DNA from: Clostridiaceae bacterium
GTDB lineage: Bacteria; Bacillota; Clostridia; Acetivibrionales; DUMB01
Reading direction: 5' to 3'
DNA: 41,501 nt
Assembly (NCBI GenBank): GCA_012840535.1
Contig: DULF01000120.1
Location: forward strand, 1-41,501
Below are positions 24,713 through 32,892 of the stretch, one piece after another. The notes under the pieces were generated by a model, which searched no databases, had not been told where the DNA came from, and worked only from the letters and a program-made list of their open reading frames with translations. How positions within the stretch are numbered: the stretch's first letter is position 1; each line of letters begins with the position of its first letter. Made by a program: the position numbers and the translations under genes.

Positions 24713-25906
24713 ATGTTATTGGTTAAAAATGGAAAAATTTTAACAATGGCGGGAACCAGCCATGAAAACGGATATGTTCTTGCCGATAAGGGGAAAATAC
24801 TAAAAACGGGCAGCGATTTAAACGAAATTGATGACATAATATCAGGCTTGGAATACGTCAATGAGATAGACGCCGAGGGAGGATATGTCCTGCCCGGGTT
24901 TATCGATGCCCACTGCCATGTCGGTTTATGGGAAGACTCGGTTGGCTTTGAGGGTGAGGACGGAAATGAAATGACCGACCCGGTTACTCCTCATCTGCGG
25001 GCAATTGACGGCATCTATTTTTCAGACAGGTCCTTTGTCGAAGCCAGGGAAAACGGGGTAACCACCGTCGTAACAGGCCCTGGAAGCGCAAATGTAATTG
25101 GGGGACAGTTTGCTGCAATTAAAACCTTCGGAAACCGGATAGAGGAGATGATAGTAAAGGAACCGGTGGCTATGAAGGTAGCTTTTGGAGAAAACCCAAA
25201 AACGGTGTACTCCGAAAGAAAACAGTCGCCAATGACCCGCATGGCTACAGCGGCCATTCTGAGGGAGAACCTGATGAAAGCCAAGGAGTACAAACAGCAG
25301 CTTGAAGACTACTATAACGATATGAAAAACAATGACAAGCCTGAGTATGATATAAAGATGGAAGCTTTATTGAAGGTTTTAAACGGGGAAATACCTTTAA
25401 AAGCTCATGCCCACAGGGCTGATGACATTCTTACAGCAATAAGGATTGCAAAGGAATTTGGCGTAAGGGTTACTATAGATCACTGTACCGAGGGACATTT
25501 AATAAAGGACGTCCTGGTTTCTGAGGGAATTCCGGCTATTATCGGTCCATCCCTGACAGACAGGTCTAAAATTGAGCTGCGGAACCAGAGCCTAAAGACA
25601 CCCGGAATTCTTTCGAGGGCGGGTGTAAAGGTGGCAATAATGACGGACCATCCATGCATACCTATACAGTATTTGAGCCTTTGTGCCGCAATGGCGGTAA
25701 GAGAAGGCATGGATGAATACGAAGCATTAAAGGCAATAACAATAAATGCGGCGGAAATTACCGGGATAAGCGATACTGTTGGTAGCCTGGAACCAGGAAA
25801 GGATGCGGATATTGTAATTTTCAACGGCCATCCCTTTGATTTGAAATCAAGAGTTTTGGTTACTATAATAAACGGGAATATAGTTTATAAAAGAGAAGAT
25901 ATATAG
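24713..25906 (+). CDS. Metal-dependent amidohydrolase, substrate unknown
   Basis: The 397-residue protein is a complete amidohydrolase of the imidazolonepropionase/dihydroorotase superfamily. Metal-site motifs are visible: DAHCHVG (His 67 and 69), KAHAHRADDI, TIDHCTEGH and MTDHPCIPIQ. A typical C-terminal beta-sandwich return follows (GSLEPGKDADIVIFNGHPFD). It has no signal peptide. No pathway genes flank it: upstream is rpsI behind a terminator, downstream are t6A genes. Relatives are annotated only as amidohydrolases. A role in degrading cyclic amides, peptides or isoaspartyl products is possible but unsupported. CTGGAGG precedes the ATG. Confidence 0.85.
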   Translation: MLLVKNGKILTMAGTSHENGYVLADKGKILKTGSDLNEIDDIISGLEYVNEIDAEGGYVLPGFIDAHCHVGLWEDSVGFEGEDGNEMTDPVTPHLRAIDGIYFSDRSFVEARENGVTTVVTGPGSANVIGGQFAAIKTFGNRIEEMIVKEPVAMKVAFGENPKTVYSERKQSPMTRMATAAILRENLMKAKEYKQQLEDYYNDMKNNDKPEYDIKMEALLKVLNGEIPLKAHAHRADDILTAIRIAKEFGVRVTIDHCTEGHLIKDVLVSEGIPAIIGPSLTDRSKIELRNQSLKTPGILSRAGVKVAIMTDHPCIPIQYLSLCAAMAVREGMDEYEALKAITINAAEITGISDTVGSLEPGKDADIVIFNGHPFDLKSRVLVTIINGNIVYKREDI

Positions 25907-25970
25907 GTAAGACGCATAGACACGAGCACTTTTATTTATACCTTTTATATGCCTGAAGGTGGATGAAAGC

Positions 25971-26474
25971 ATGATACGAATTAAAACCTGTTCGGCAGAG
26001 CAGACTGTTAATGTAGGCAAACGTCTGGGTCAGATGCTAAAGCAAGGAGACATAATCTGCCTTATTGGTGATCTTGGGGCAGGAAAGACAGCATTTACAG
26101 GAGGAATAGCCGACGCCCTTGGCATAACAGGCTATATTACAAGTCCTACATTTACTATCATAAATGAATATGAGGGCAAAATACCCCTTTATCATTTTGA
26201 CGTTTACAGGATAGCAGATCCGGAAGAGTTGTATGAGTTAGGCTTTGATGAATATATTGACGGAGACGGGATCGTAGTAATAGAGTGGGCTGATTTAATA
26301 AAAGAAGTTTTGCCTTCTGAATATATACAGGTTACAATTGAAAAAGATACGGAAAATGGAGAGAACGAGAGGATAATTACAATAGAATTTAAAGGTGGCA
26401 AAAATGAAAAGCGCCTGGAAGAAATAAAAGCCCTGGATTTTGGAGGTTGTGCATATGAAGGTACTTGCAGTTGA
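25971..26474 (+). CDS. tsaE: tRNA t6A biosynthesis ATPase TsaE
   Basis: TsaE is the ATPase that resets the TsaB-TsaD complex during threonylcarbamoyl-adenosine synthesis at A37 of ANN-decoding tRNAs. Walker A GDLGAGKT is at residues 33-40, followed by SPTFTIINEYEGKIPLYHFD and IVVIEWADLI. ATG 25971 after GGTGGATG gives 167 residues; GTG 25959 would overlap the ribosome site. The C-terminus overlaps tsaB by 20 bases. Confidence 0.93.
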   Translation: MIRIKTCSAEQTVNVGKRLGQMLKQGDIICLIGDLGAGKTAFTGGIADALGITGYITSPTFTIINEYEGKIPLYHFDVYRIADPEELYELGFDEYIDGDGIVVIEWADLIKEVLPSEYIQVTIEKDTENGENERIITIEFKGGKNEKRLEEIKALDFGGCAYEGTCS

Positions 26475-27171
26475 CACTTCTTCATTGGTGGCGGCTGTCG
26501 CTGTTATCGATAATGAAAGGCTTCTGGGTGAGTATATACTGAACCATAAAAAAACTCATTCACAGAAGCTTATGCCGATGATAAAAGAGCTTATGAACAA
26601 TTTGGAACTTACTCCAAAGGATATAGATGTATTTGCGGCTTCAAGCGGCCCCGGCTCTTTTACAGGCCTCCGGATAGGCATTACTACTGTCAAGGCGCTT
26701 GCTTATGCTGTTAATAAGCCTGTTGTGGGCGTTCCGACACTTGATGCGCTGGCGTTTAATATGCCTGTTGCCGATTCGCTTGTTTGTCCGATAATGGATG
26801 CGCGTAACAACCAGGTTTTTACCGCCGTTTACAAATGGGAAAAGGGTGTACCGGTAAACATCACTGAATATATGGGTGTGCCTATTACTGAACTTGTCCG
26901 GATAGTTAAAGGGAAAAACCAAAAGGTTGTTTTTTTGGGAGACGCCGCAGAAATACATAGGGATTTTCTGAAAAATGAATTGAATGAGAACTGCGAGTTT
27001 GCGCCGGGCAATCTCATGCTGCAAAAGGCGTCATCCGTGGCCCAGTTGGCGCTTGTAAAAGCTTCAAACGGTATGACGGAAAGCAGTTTTGATATGGTAC
27101 CTTTTTATTTGAGAAAATCCCAGGCGGAAAGAGAATATGAAAAAAGACACTCTGCCGGTCTTCTGGATTAA
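26455..27171 (+). CDS. tsaB: tRNA t6A biosynthesis protein TsaB
   Basis: This 238-residue ASKHA-fold protein has VLAVDTSSLVAAVAVIDN and the signature SSGPGSFTGLRIGITTVKAL. TsaB scaffolds TsaD for t6A formation. ATG 26455 has GGAGGT upstream, both inside tsaE. tsaD is not in the window, so it must lie elsewhere. tsaE-tsaB-rimI is the usual Firmicutes order. Confidence 0.94.
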   Translation: MKVLAVDTSSLVAAVAVIDNERLLGEYILNHKKTHSQKLMPMIKELMNNLELTPKDIDVFAASSGPGSFTGLRIGITTVKALAYAVNKPVVGVPTLDALAFNMPVADSLVCPIMDARNNQVFTAVYKWEKGVPVNITEYMGVPITELVRIVKGKNQKVVFLGDAAEIHRDFLKNELNENCEFAPGNLMLQKASSVAQLALVKASNGMTESSFDMVPFYLRKSQAEREYEKRHSAGLLD

Positions 27172-27184
27172 GGTAGGGACAGTT

Positions 27185-27634
27185 ATGTATAAAATTGAAA
27201 TTGTCAGGTCCACAGAGGAACATATTGATGACATCATTGTAGTAGAGAACCTGAGCTTTAAAATACCATGGTCAAGGGAATCAATCAAGCAGGAAATCAC
27301 GGGAAATAAATTTGCAGTTTACCTTTCAGCACGGGTTGATGGCAAGGTTGTAGGCTATGCCGGGATGTGGAAAGTCTGCGGCGAAGGCCATATCACCAAT
27401 ATTGCAGTTCATCCCGAGTTTAGGCAAAATGGGATAGGAAGCCTTTTATTAGAAGGTTTGATTGATATAGCAAAAAAGGAAGGAATCACAAGGATGACCC
27501 TTGAAGTCAGAAAAAGCAACCTGACTGCTCAGCGGTTATATAAAAAGTATGGCTTTGAAGAATGTGGATTGCGGAAATCCTATTACGCCGATAATGGGGA
27601 GGATGCAATTATCATGTGGAAAAATAATGTTTAA
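27185..27634 (+). CDS. rimI: Ribosomal protein alanine N-acetyltransferase RimI
   Basis: The 149-residue GNAT enzyme has the acetyl-CoA-binding segment ITNIAVHPEFRQNGIGSLLL, TLEVRKSNLTAQRLYKKYGF and the final YYADNGEDAIIMWK typical of RimI. RimI acetylates the N-terminus of S18, and homologues may have other targets. ATG 27185 behind GGTAGGGA is preferred to ATG 27137, which lies in tsaB and would add 16 residues. Confidence 0.92.
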   Translation: MYKIEIVRSTEEHIDDIIVVENLSFKIPWSRESIKQEITGNKFAVYLSARVDGKVVGYAGMWKVCGEGHITNIAVHPEFRQNGIGSLLLEGLIDIAKKEGITRMTLEVRKSNLTAQRLYKKYGFEECGLRKSYYADNGEDAIIMWKNNV

Positions 27635-27644
27635 GGAGGTTTTA

Positions 27645-28790
27645 ATGTCCAAAATTCAACTTATTGCCACTTCTGCGTTTGGAATTGAATCAGTGGTCAG
27701 CAGAGAGCTTAAATGGTTGGGATATGATGACCAGTTTGTAGAGAACGGAAGAGTTACTTTTGCGGGAGATGAGGAGGCTATTTGCAGGACCAATCTGTGG
27801 CTCAGATCGGCTGACAGGGTTCTTGTCAAGATGGGCGAGTTCAAGGCCCTTTCTTTTGAAGAATTATTTGAGCAGACAAAGGCTCTTCCCTGGGATGAAT
27901 GGATTCCTGAAAATGCGGAATTCCCTGTAGAAGGCAAGTCAATTGATTCAAAACTTTTCAGCGTTCCGGATTGCCAGGCTATTGTGAAAAAAGCAGTGGT
28001 TGAGAAACTCAAGCAAAAGTACAGGAAGGAATGGTTTGAGGAAACCGGACCACGTTACAGGATTGAAGTTTCCCTACTTAAAGACATGGCTACCCTTACA
28101 TTGGATACAAGCGGGGCAGGACTTCATAAAAGGGGATACAGAAAGCTTGTGGGGAATGCTCCTTTAAAGGAGACATTAGCGTGTGCAATGCTTCTTATAA
28201 GCAGGTGGAAATATGACAGGGTACTGATTGATCCATTTTGCGGAACAGGTACAATCCCTATCGAAGCTGCCCTTATTGGACTTAATATAGCTCCGGGTCT
28301 TAAGCGTGAGTTTGATGCGGAAAAATGGCAGGTCATACCAGGCAGGCTGTGGGTAAAAGCCAGGGAGGAAGCTATGGATTTGATAAGGAAGGACCAGGAG
28401 TTGCGCATTCATGGGTCGGATATCAGCGAAGAGGCCATGAGCCTTGCCCGCTACCATGCAAAGCAGGCGGGAGTTGAATCCTATATACACCTTCAACGGA
28501 TGCCTGTAACGGATATAAGTTCAAGATACAAATATGGTTTTATTATCTGCAACCCGCCCTATGGAGAGCGTATAGGCGAGATGAAGGAAGTTGAAAAACT
28601 GTACAGGCAGATGGGAACAATATTCAGCAAGTTCGATACATGGTCATATTATGTACTCACCTCGCATCCCGAATTTGAAAAACTCTTTGGCCGGAAGGCA
28701 GATAAAAGAAGGAAGCTTTATAACGGCAGGATCATGTGCTATTACTATCAGTTTTTCGGACCGCCGCCACCCAGAAAAAATATTGACTAA
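27645..28790 (+). CDS. THUMP-domain 23S rRNA N2-guanine methyltransferase (RlmL-like)
   Basis: The 381-residue protein has an N-terminal ferredoxin-like/THUMP domain (IQLIATSAFGIESVVSRELK) and a C-terminal Rossmann methyltransferase with DPFCGTGTIPIEAALIGLNI (SAM site) and the catalytic CNPPYGERIGE. It corresponds to the YpsC/RlmL-N family that methylates a guanine of 23S rRNA. AAGGAGG follows the rimI stop at once, so it is cotranscribed with rimI. It lacks the second methyltransferase (RlmK) found fused in E. coli. Confidence 0.9.
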   Translation: MSKIQLIATSAFGIESVVSRELKWLGYDDQFVENGRVTFAGDEEAICRTNLWLRSADRVLVKMGEFKALSFEELFEQTKALPWDEWIPENAEFPVEGKSIDSKLFSVPDCQAIVKKAVVEKLKQKYRKEWFEETGPRYRIEVSLLKDMATLTLDTSGAGLHKRGYRKLVGNAPLKETLACAMLLISRWKYDRVLIDPFCGTGTIPIEAALIGLNIAPGLKREFDAEKWQVIPGRLWVKAREEAMDLIRKDQELRIHGSDISEEAMSLARYHAKQAGVESYIHLQRMPVTDISSRYKYGFIICNPPYGERIGEMKEVEKLYRQMGTIFSKFDTWSYYVLTSHPEFEKLFGRKADKRRKLYNGRIMCYYYQFFGPPPPRKNID

Positions 28791-28863
28791 ACGCGGGTGT
28801 TACTTTATCATTAAATAAACATATGTATAGGGGTAGTACGGTAGGAAGGTGAGGTGAAGCTTT

Positions 28864-30144
28864 ATGGTGTTAAATGTCAAAAAATCAAGACCTTGCGGCA
28901 GGGTGTTTATTCCCGGGTCAAAGTCCCATACCATTCGGGCGTTGTTTATTGCAAGCCTTGCGAAAGGCAGATCTGAAATAGCCAATCCATTAATTTCTGA
29001 AGATGCGATGTCCGCTGTTGATACCTGCAGAGCTTTGGGTGCAGAAATTGAAGTTCAGGATAATAAATTTATTGTGGATGGTTTCGGAGGGATTCCCAGG
29101 ACGCCCGAGGACGTTATAAATGTAGGCAATTCCGGAACGACATTAAGATTCGGACTTGGGACTGCGGCCCTGGGAGATGGCGTTACAGTTTTTACAGGAG
29201 ACGTCCAGATACGCAAAAGGCCGCTGGAACCTTTGATAAAAGCTTTAAACAATCTTGGTGCCAGTGTGTTTTCAACCAGGAACAACGGCCTGGCTCCCGT
29301 AGTGGTAAAAGGGAGGCTGAAAGGCGGTGAAACGGAGCTTGATTCAGTCACATCCCAATACATGTCTTCAATTCTTATCAGCGCTCCGTTATCAGAAGGT
29401 GATACTGAGGTCAGGCTGACAAGGTTAAACGAAGTTCCGTATGTCGAAATGACTTTGTGGTGGCTTGACAGACAGGGTATTGTCTACAGCAACAATGATT
29501 TTAAATTCTTTTCCATCAAAGGAAGGCAGCAGTACAAACCATTTAGTGTTTCAATACCCGGTGATTTTTCATCGGCTACTTTCTTTGCAGTACAGGCTGC
29601 AATTTCCGGTGAGGAGTTTGTTCTGGAGAATCTTGATATGACGGACCCCCAGGGTGATAAAACGGTTTTGGCTATTCTCGAGGACATGGGCGCAAAGATT
29701 GATATAAGAAAGAATGAGATAAGAATTAAAGGCAATTCTTTGACAGGAAGAGAGATTGACATGAACCCAATACCTGACGCCCTGCCGGCAATGGCTGTGG
29801 CGGGCTGTTTTGCAGAAGGAGAAACGAGGCTTGTCAATGTGCCGCAGGCAAGGCTTAAAGAGACTGACAGAATACATGTAATGTGCAATGAACTAAGTAA
29901 AATGGGAGCAGATATAAAAGAGCTTGAGGATGGGCTTGTTATCAGGCAAAGCAAGCTAAAGGGGTGCAGGGTAAATGGACATGGCGACCACCGTGTTGTT
30001 ATGGCGTTGGCAATTGCGGGCTTAAACAGCGAAGGAGATACAATAATAGACACAGCCGAAGCCATAAACGTGACATTTCCCGAATTTGTCGGTCTGATGA
30101 AATCGTGCGGCGGAAAAATGGAGTTGATGGACAATGACAGGTAA
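28864..30144 (+). CDS. aroA: 3-phosphoshikimate 1-carboxyvinyltransferase (EPSP synthase)
   Basis: AroA joins phosphoenolpyruvate to shikimate-3-phosphate. The 426-residue protein has GSKSHTIRALFIASLAKG (substrate Lys and Arg), GNSGTTLRFG, RKRPLEPLIKAL, the catalytic region PDALPAMAVAGCFAEG with RLKETDRI, and GDHRVVMALAIAGL. Two inverse alpha/beta domains are implied. It is the first gene of aroA-aroC-aroK and overlaps aroC by 11 bases. GGTGAGGTGAAG precedes ATG 28864. Its residues are far more conventional than those of AroC and AroK next to it. Confidence 0.92.
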   Translation: MVLNVKKSRPCGRVFIPGSKSHTIRALFIASLAKGRSEIANPLISEDAMSAVDTCRALGAEIEVQDNKFIVDGFGGIPRTPEDVINVGNSGTTLRFGLGTAALGDGVTVFTGDVQIRKRPLEPLIKALNNLGASVFSTRNNGLAPVVVKGRLKGGETELDSVTSQYMSSILISAPLSEGDTEVRLTRLNEVPYVEMTLWWLDRQGIVYSNNDFKFFSIKGRQQYKPFSVSIPGDFSSATFFAVQAAISGEEFVLENLDMTDPQGDKTVLAILEDMGAKIDIRKNEIRIKGNSLTGREIDMNPIPDALPAMAVAGCFAEGETRLVNVPQARLKETDRIHVMCNELSKMGADIKELEDGLVIRQSKLKGCRVNGHGDHRVVMALAIAGLNSEGDTIIDTAEAINVTFPEFVGLMKSCGGKMELMDNDR

Positions 30145-31315
30145 CACATTTGGAAGGGTTTTCAGAATTACTACCTGCGGAGAGTCATATTCCGGAGGAT
30201 TCAGAAAAAAACAGGGCATGCCTGAAGGGCTGCACGGAGGCCTGATTGCCATAGTTGACGGTGTGCCCCCGGGAATAAAGATTACCGCTCAAATGATACA
30301 GGAAGAACTGGACAAAAGAAAACCGGGCTTATCCAAACTGACCACGCCAAGAAGCGAAGCTGACATGGTATTTATTTTTTCAGGGGTTATGGAAGATGAC
30401 CTCACTACAGGGGCTCCTGTGGGACTATATATACCCAATACCGACATTGAGGAAGTCCATATTGAGCAGCACAGGTCCAATAAGGATTTTATAAGACCCG
30501 GGCAGGCTGCTTATACCTATTACAAGAAATACGGGCAGTTTGCTGACTGGGCTGGAGCAGGCCGAGCATCAGGCAGGGAAACTGCAGCCAGGGTAGCAGG
30601 CGGGGCAGTGGCTAAAGCCGTGCTTGATACCATGGGTATTGATGTGATCGGATATGTTGTTGAGTCCCACGGGATAAAAGCAGGACATATTACTTATGAA
30701 ATGGCGAAAGCAAATTACCGTAAAAACGAGATAAACTGCCCTGACCTTGAAAAAGCTGAAGAGATGATTGAAGATTTGCTAAAGGTGAAAGCGAGCGGTG
30801 ATTCCTGCGGGGGTATTATTGAAGTAATTGCAAAGGGGGTTCCTGCAGGACTGGGAGAACCTGTTTTTGACAAGCTGAGCGCGACAATTGCCCATGGCTT
30901 GATGTCCATAGGAGGAGTAAAAGGAATCGAGTTTGGTGAAGGTTTTGAACTTGCAAGAAAGAAGGGCTCCGAATCAAATGATACGCCATACTTTGATAAA
31001 GAAACAGGGAGAATAAGGTTCAGGACAAACCGGGCAGGAGGCGTCCTGGGAGGCATTTCAACAGGCGAGGAGATAAGAGTCCGGGTGGCGGTTAAGCCTA
31101 CTCCGACTATAATGCTGGAACAGGAAACAGTTAATGTCAGCACCCTCCAAAACGTAACACATCGTTTTACTTCAAGGAGCGACCCATCACTCTGCCCGAG
31201 AATATATCCTGTATGTGAGGCAATGGTCAGGATAGCGGTACTTGACGCGATTTATATAGCCAACGGATACAGGTCGGTGGTCAGGAATATAGATCCAAGA
31301 TGGGAGGAACTATAA
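30134..31315 (+). CDS. aroC: Chorismate synthase, divergent active site
   Basis: The fold is clearly chorismate synthase (393 residues): MTGNTFGRVFRITTCGES at the start, VDGVPPGIKI, TTPRSEADMVFIFSGVMEDD, GRASGRETAARVAGGAVAKA, GVPAGLGEPVFDKLSATIAH, NRAGGVLGGISTGEE. Chorismate synthase converts EPSP to chorismate using reduced FMN. Three usual histidine motifs differ. GESHG is GESYSGG followed by about 15 inserted residues before LHGG. RPGHADYTY is RPGQAAYTY. GRHDP is SRSDP. The loop RGGGRSSARET is AGAGRASGRET. Either chemistry uses other residues (His of LHGG may replace the first), or this is a paralogue with another job. The operon with aroA and aroK favours the shikimate pathway. Confidence 0.85.
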   Translation: MTGNTFGRVFRITTCGESYSGGFRKKQGMPEGLHGGLIAIVDGVPPGIKITAQMIQEELDKRKPGLSKLTTPRSEADMVFIFSGVMEDDLTTGAPVGLYIPNTDIEEVHIEQHRSNKDFIRPGQAAYTYYKKYGQFADWAGAGRASGRETAARVAGGAVAKAVLDTMGIDVIGYVVESHGIKAGHITYEMAKANYRKNEINCPDLEKAEEMIEDLLKVKASGDSCGGIIEVIAKGVPAGLGEPVFDKLSATIAHGLMSIGGVKGIEFGEGFELARKKGSESNDTPYFDKETGRIRFRTNRAGGVLGGISTGEEIRVRVAVKPTPTIMLEQETVNVSTLQNVTHRFTSRSDPSLCPRIYPVCEAMVRIAVLDAIYIANGYRSVVRNIDPRWEEL

Positions 31316-31325
31316 CGGGCACGGT

Positions 31326-31844
31326 ATGAAAAAGAGCAATATTGTACTGATCGGCATGCCGGGAGCGGGCAAAAGCACAATAGGCCCGTTGCTTGCCGGT
31401 AATTTGAAAATGGAATATATAGATACGGATACAATTATTAAAGACAGGGAGAATAAAAACCTAGCAGACATAGTTAATGAATACGGTCTTGAAAAATTTC
31501 TGGAAATCCAGGAAGAGGTAGTGTTGGGACTGGATGTTGAAAATCACGTAATTGCCACAGGCGGGAGTATAGTTTATAACGGCAGGGCAATGGAGCATCT
31601 CAAAGCAAATGGTATCATTGTTTATCTCAAATTGGAGCTTGAGGAAGTAAAGCAGAGAGTGGACCGGTCCAGAAGGTTTGCAAGAAATTTAAAACAGGAT
31701 TTCGATGACATATATTTCGAAAGAGCGCCACTTTATGAGAAGTATGCTGATATGACTGTCAACTGTTCAGGCAAAGAAATTAATGCTATTATAAATGAAA
31801 TTCTGAATGGGACAAATTTCAAAATGTCTCATAAAATACATTGA
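31326..31844 (+). CDS. aroK: Shikimate kinase-like protein
   Basis: The 172-residue P-loop kinase has Walker A GMPGAGKST, YIDTDTII (Mg and substrate Asp) and ERAPLYEKYADMTV near the C-terminus, as in shikimate kinases. Two family hallmarks are altered: the glycine triplet ATGGG is ATGGS, and the shikimate-binding Arg of the FRxxE motif is Leu (KFLEIQEE). The LID RPLL motif is replaced by RRFARN. A subgroup of clostridial proteins with ATGGS is annotated as shikimate kinase. Its place 10 bases after aroC supports that role, but substrate recognition must differ in detail. Confidence 0.75.
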   Translation: MKKSNIVLIGMPGAGKSTIGPLLAGNLKMEYIDTDTIIKDRENKNLADIVNEYGLEKFLEIQEEVVLGLDVENHVIATGGSIVYNGRAMEHLKANGIIVYLKLELEEVKQRVDRSRRFARNLKQDFDDIYFERAPLYEKYADMTVNCSGKEINAIINEILNGTNFKMSHKIH

Positions 31845-31870
31845 AAAATGTATAAATCTTAGTGTGTTTA

Positions 31871-31899
31871 AGAGGGTTTTGAATTTTTTTATCGAATAT
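31871..31899 (+). promoter_or_regulatory. Sigma-H-type promoter for spo0A
   Basis: AGAGGGTTT (31871-31879), an 11-base spacer and ATCGAATAT (31891-31899) fit the sigma-H consensus RnAGGAwWW / RnnGAATww with a single mismatch. The -10 also contains TATCGAA, one base from the 0A box TGTCGAA. Sigma-H control of spo0A is established in Bacillus, so the site makes sense here. Confidence 0.6.
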
Positions 31900-31973
31900 A
31901 TAATTCGTTGTGTTTAATTTATTTTTATTGTATTTTCTTGTAGTAATTGCTAGGACGGGAGTTACAGGTCATA

Positions 31974-32798
31974 ATGAGTGAAAGAATTAATGTGTTGGTT
32001 GTTGATGATAATATTCAATTTGGCGATTTGCTGTATAATTATTTAAACCAATACGAAGACATCAAAGTGCTGGGAGTCGCCAGGGACGGATTACAAGCGG
32101 TGGAAATGATAAAACAGTTAAAACCTGACATGGTAATTCTGGACATAATAATGCCGGGGTTGGATGGAATAGGCGTTTTGGAAAAAATGAATACAATACA
32201 GCTTGAAAAAAAACCTATGTTCATTGTGCTTACAGCAATTGGTCAGGACGTATTTATTCATAAAGCAATCCTTCTTGGTGCGGATTATTATATTGTAAAG
32301 CCTTTTAATGTTGACATACTTGTATCCAGAATACGCCAGGCGTATAAAGACAAGCATGCATCGTCATTTTCAAACAGAAATACGGCTTCTCCTGCGACTC
32401 AAATTGAAGGCAGCAAAACTGACCCGGCAAATGAAATTGAGATTTACATAACAAACCTTATGCATGAAATTGGTATTCCTCCGAATCTATCAGGTTACCA
32501 GTATATCAGGGAAGCAGTCCTTCAAACATTAAAAGGAAATGAAAAAGAATTCTTCTCCGTAACAAAGTATCTTTATCCGGTAGTGGCGGAAAAGTTCAAT
32601 ACTTCTCCGCAGAAGGTTGAACGAGCTATAAGAAAGGCTATTGAAGTTGCATGGACAAAGGGGAATATGAATTTAGTCAGGCAGTTGCCGGGTTATCAAA
32701 ACAAATGTTTTAGGGGAAGACCGACTAATTCTGAGTTTATAGCTGCTCTTTCGGACAAAGTGAGAATGTTTATAAAGCAGAAGAAAAAAATGTTGTAA
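31974..32798 (+). CDS. spo0A: Stage 0 sporulation protein A (Spo0A)-type response regulator
   Basis: The 274-residue protein has a receiver domain (Asp 11-12, phosphoacceptor Asp 57 in MVILDIIMPG, Thr 87, Lys 109) and a C-terminal Spo0A effector domain with IYITNLMHEIGIPPNLSGYQ, SPQKVERAIRKAIEVAWTKG (recognition helix) and GRPTNSEFIAALSDKVRM. Spo0A is the master switch of sporulation. ATG 31974 is preferred to TTG 31947. The 28 residues after the recognition helix (LPGYQNKCFRGRP) depart from the usual FGYT...KPTNSEF. The usual neighbour spoIVB is absent; aroK stands upstream instead. It is therefore either the relocated master gene or a paralogue. Confidence 0.87.
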   Translation: MSERINVLVVDDNIQFGDLLYNYLNQYEDIKVLGVARDGLQAVEMIKQLKPDMVILDIIMPGLDGIGVLEKMNTIQLEKKPMFIVLTAIGQDVFIHKAILLGADYYIVKPFNVDILVSRIRQAYKDKHASSFSNRNTASPATQIEGSKTDPANEIEIYITNLMHEIGIPPNLSGYQYIREAVLQTLKGNEKEFFSVTKYLYPVVAEKFNTSPQKVERAIRKAIEVAWTKGNMNLVRQLPGYQNKCFRGRPTNSEFIAALSDKVRMFIKQKKKML

Positions 32799-32809
32799 TC
32801 AAAATCCCT

Positions 32810-32873
32810 GGACAAGGGAACAGGTACCTTGTCCTACAAAATAGGATAGAGCCCTATGATAATAGGGCTCTAT
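32810..32873. terminator. Hairpin cluster between convergent spo0A and hup
   Basis: Three stems lie in 64 bases: GGACAAGG/CCTTGTCC (32810-32834), an alternative TCCTA/TAGGA (32832-32846), and a perfect 12-pair stem with GATA loop (32846-32873). They lie between the 3' ends of two convergent genes and would stop transcripts from both sides. No T run follows any stem, so they may act by blocking opposing polymerases or protecting mRNA ends. Confidence 0.55.
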
Positions 32874-32892
32874 GTAAAATGATAAAAACGTA

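Noticed and set aside
27549-27644. Longer start for the rRNA methyltransferase
   Set aside because: The extra residues are read from within rimI in another frame; AAGGAGG directs ATG 27645.
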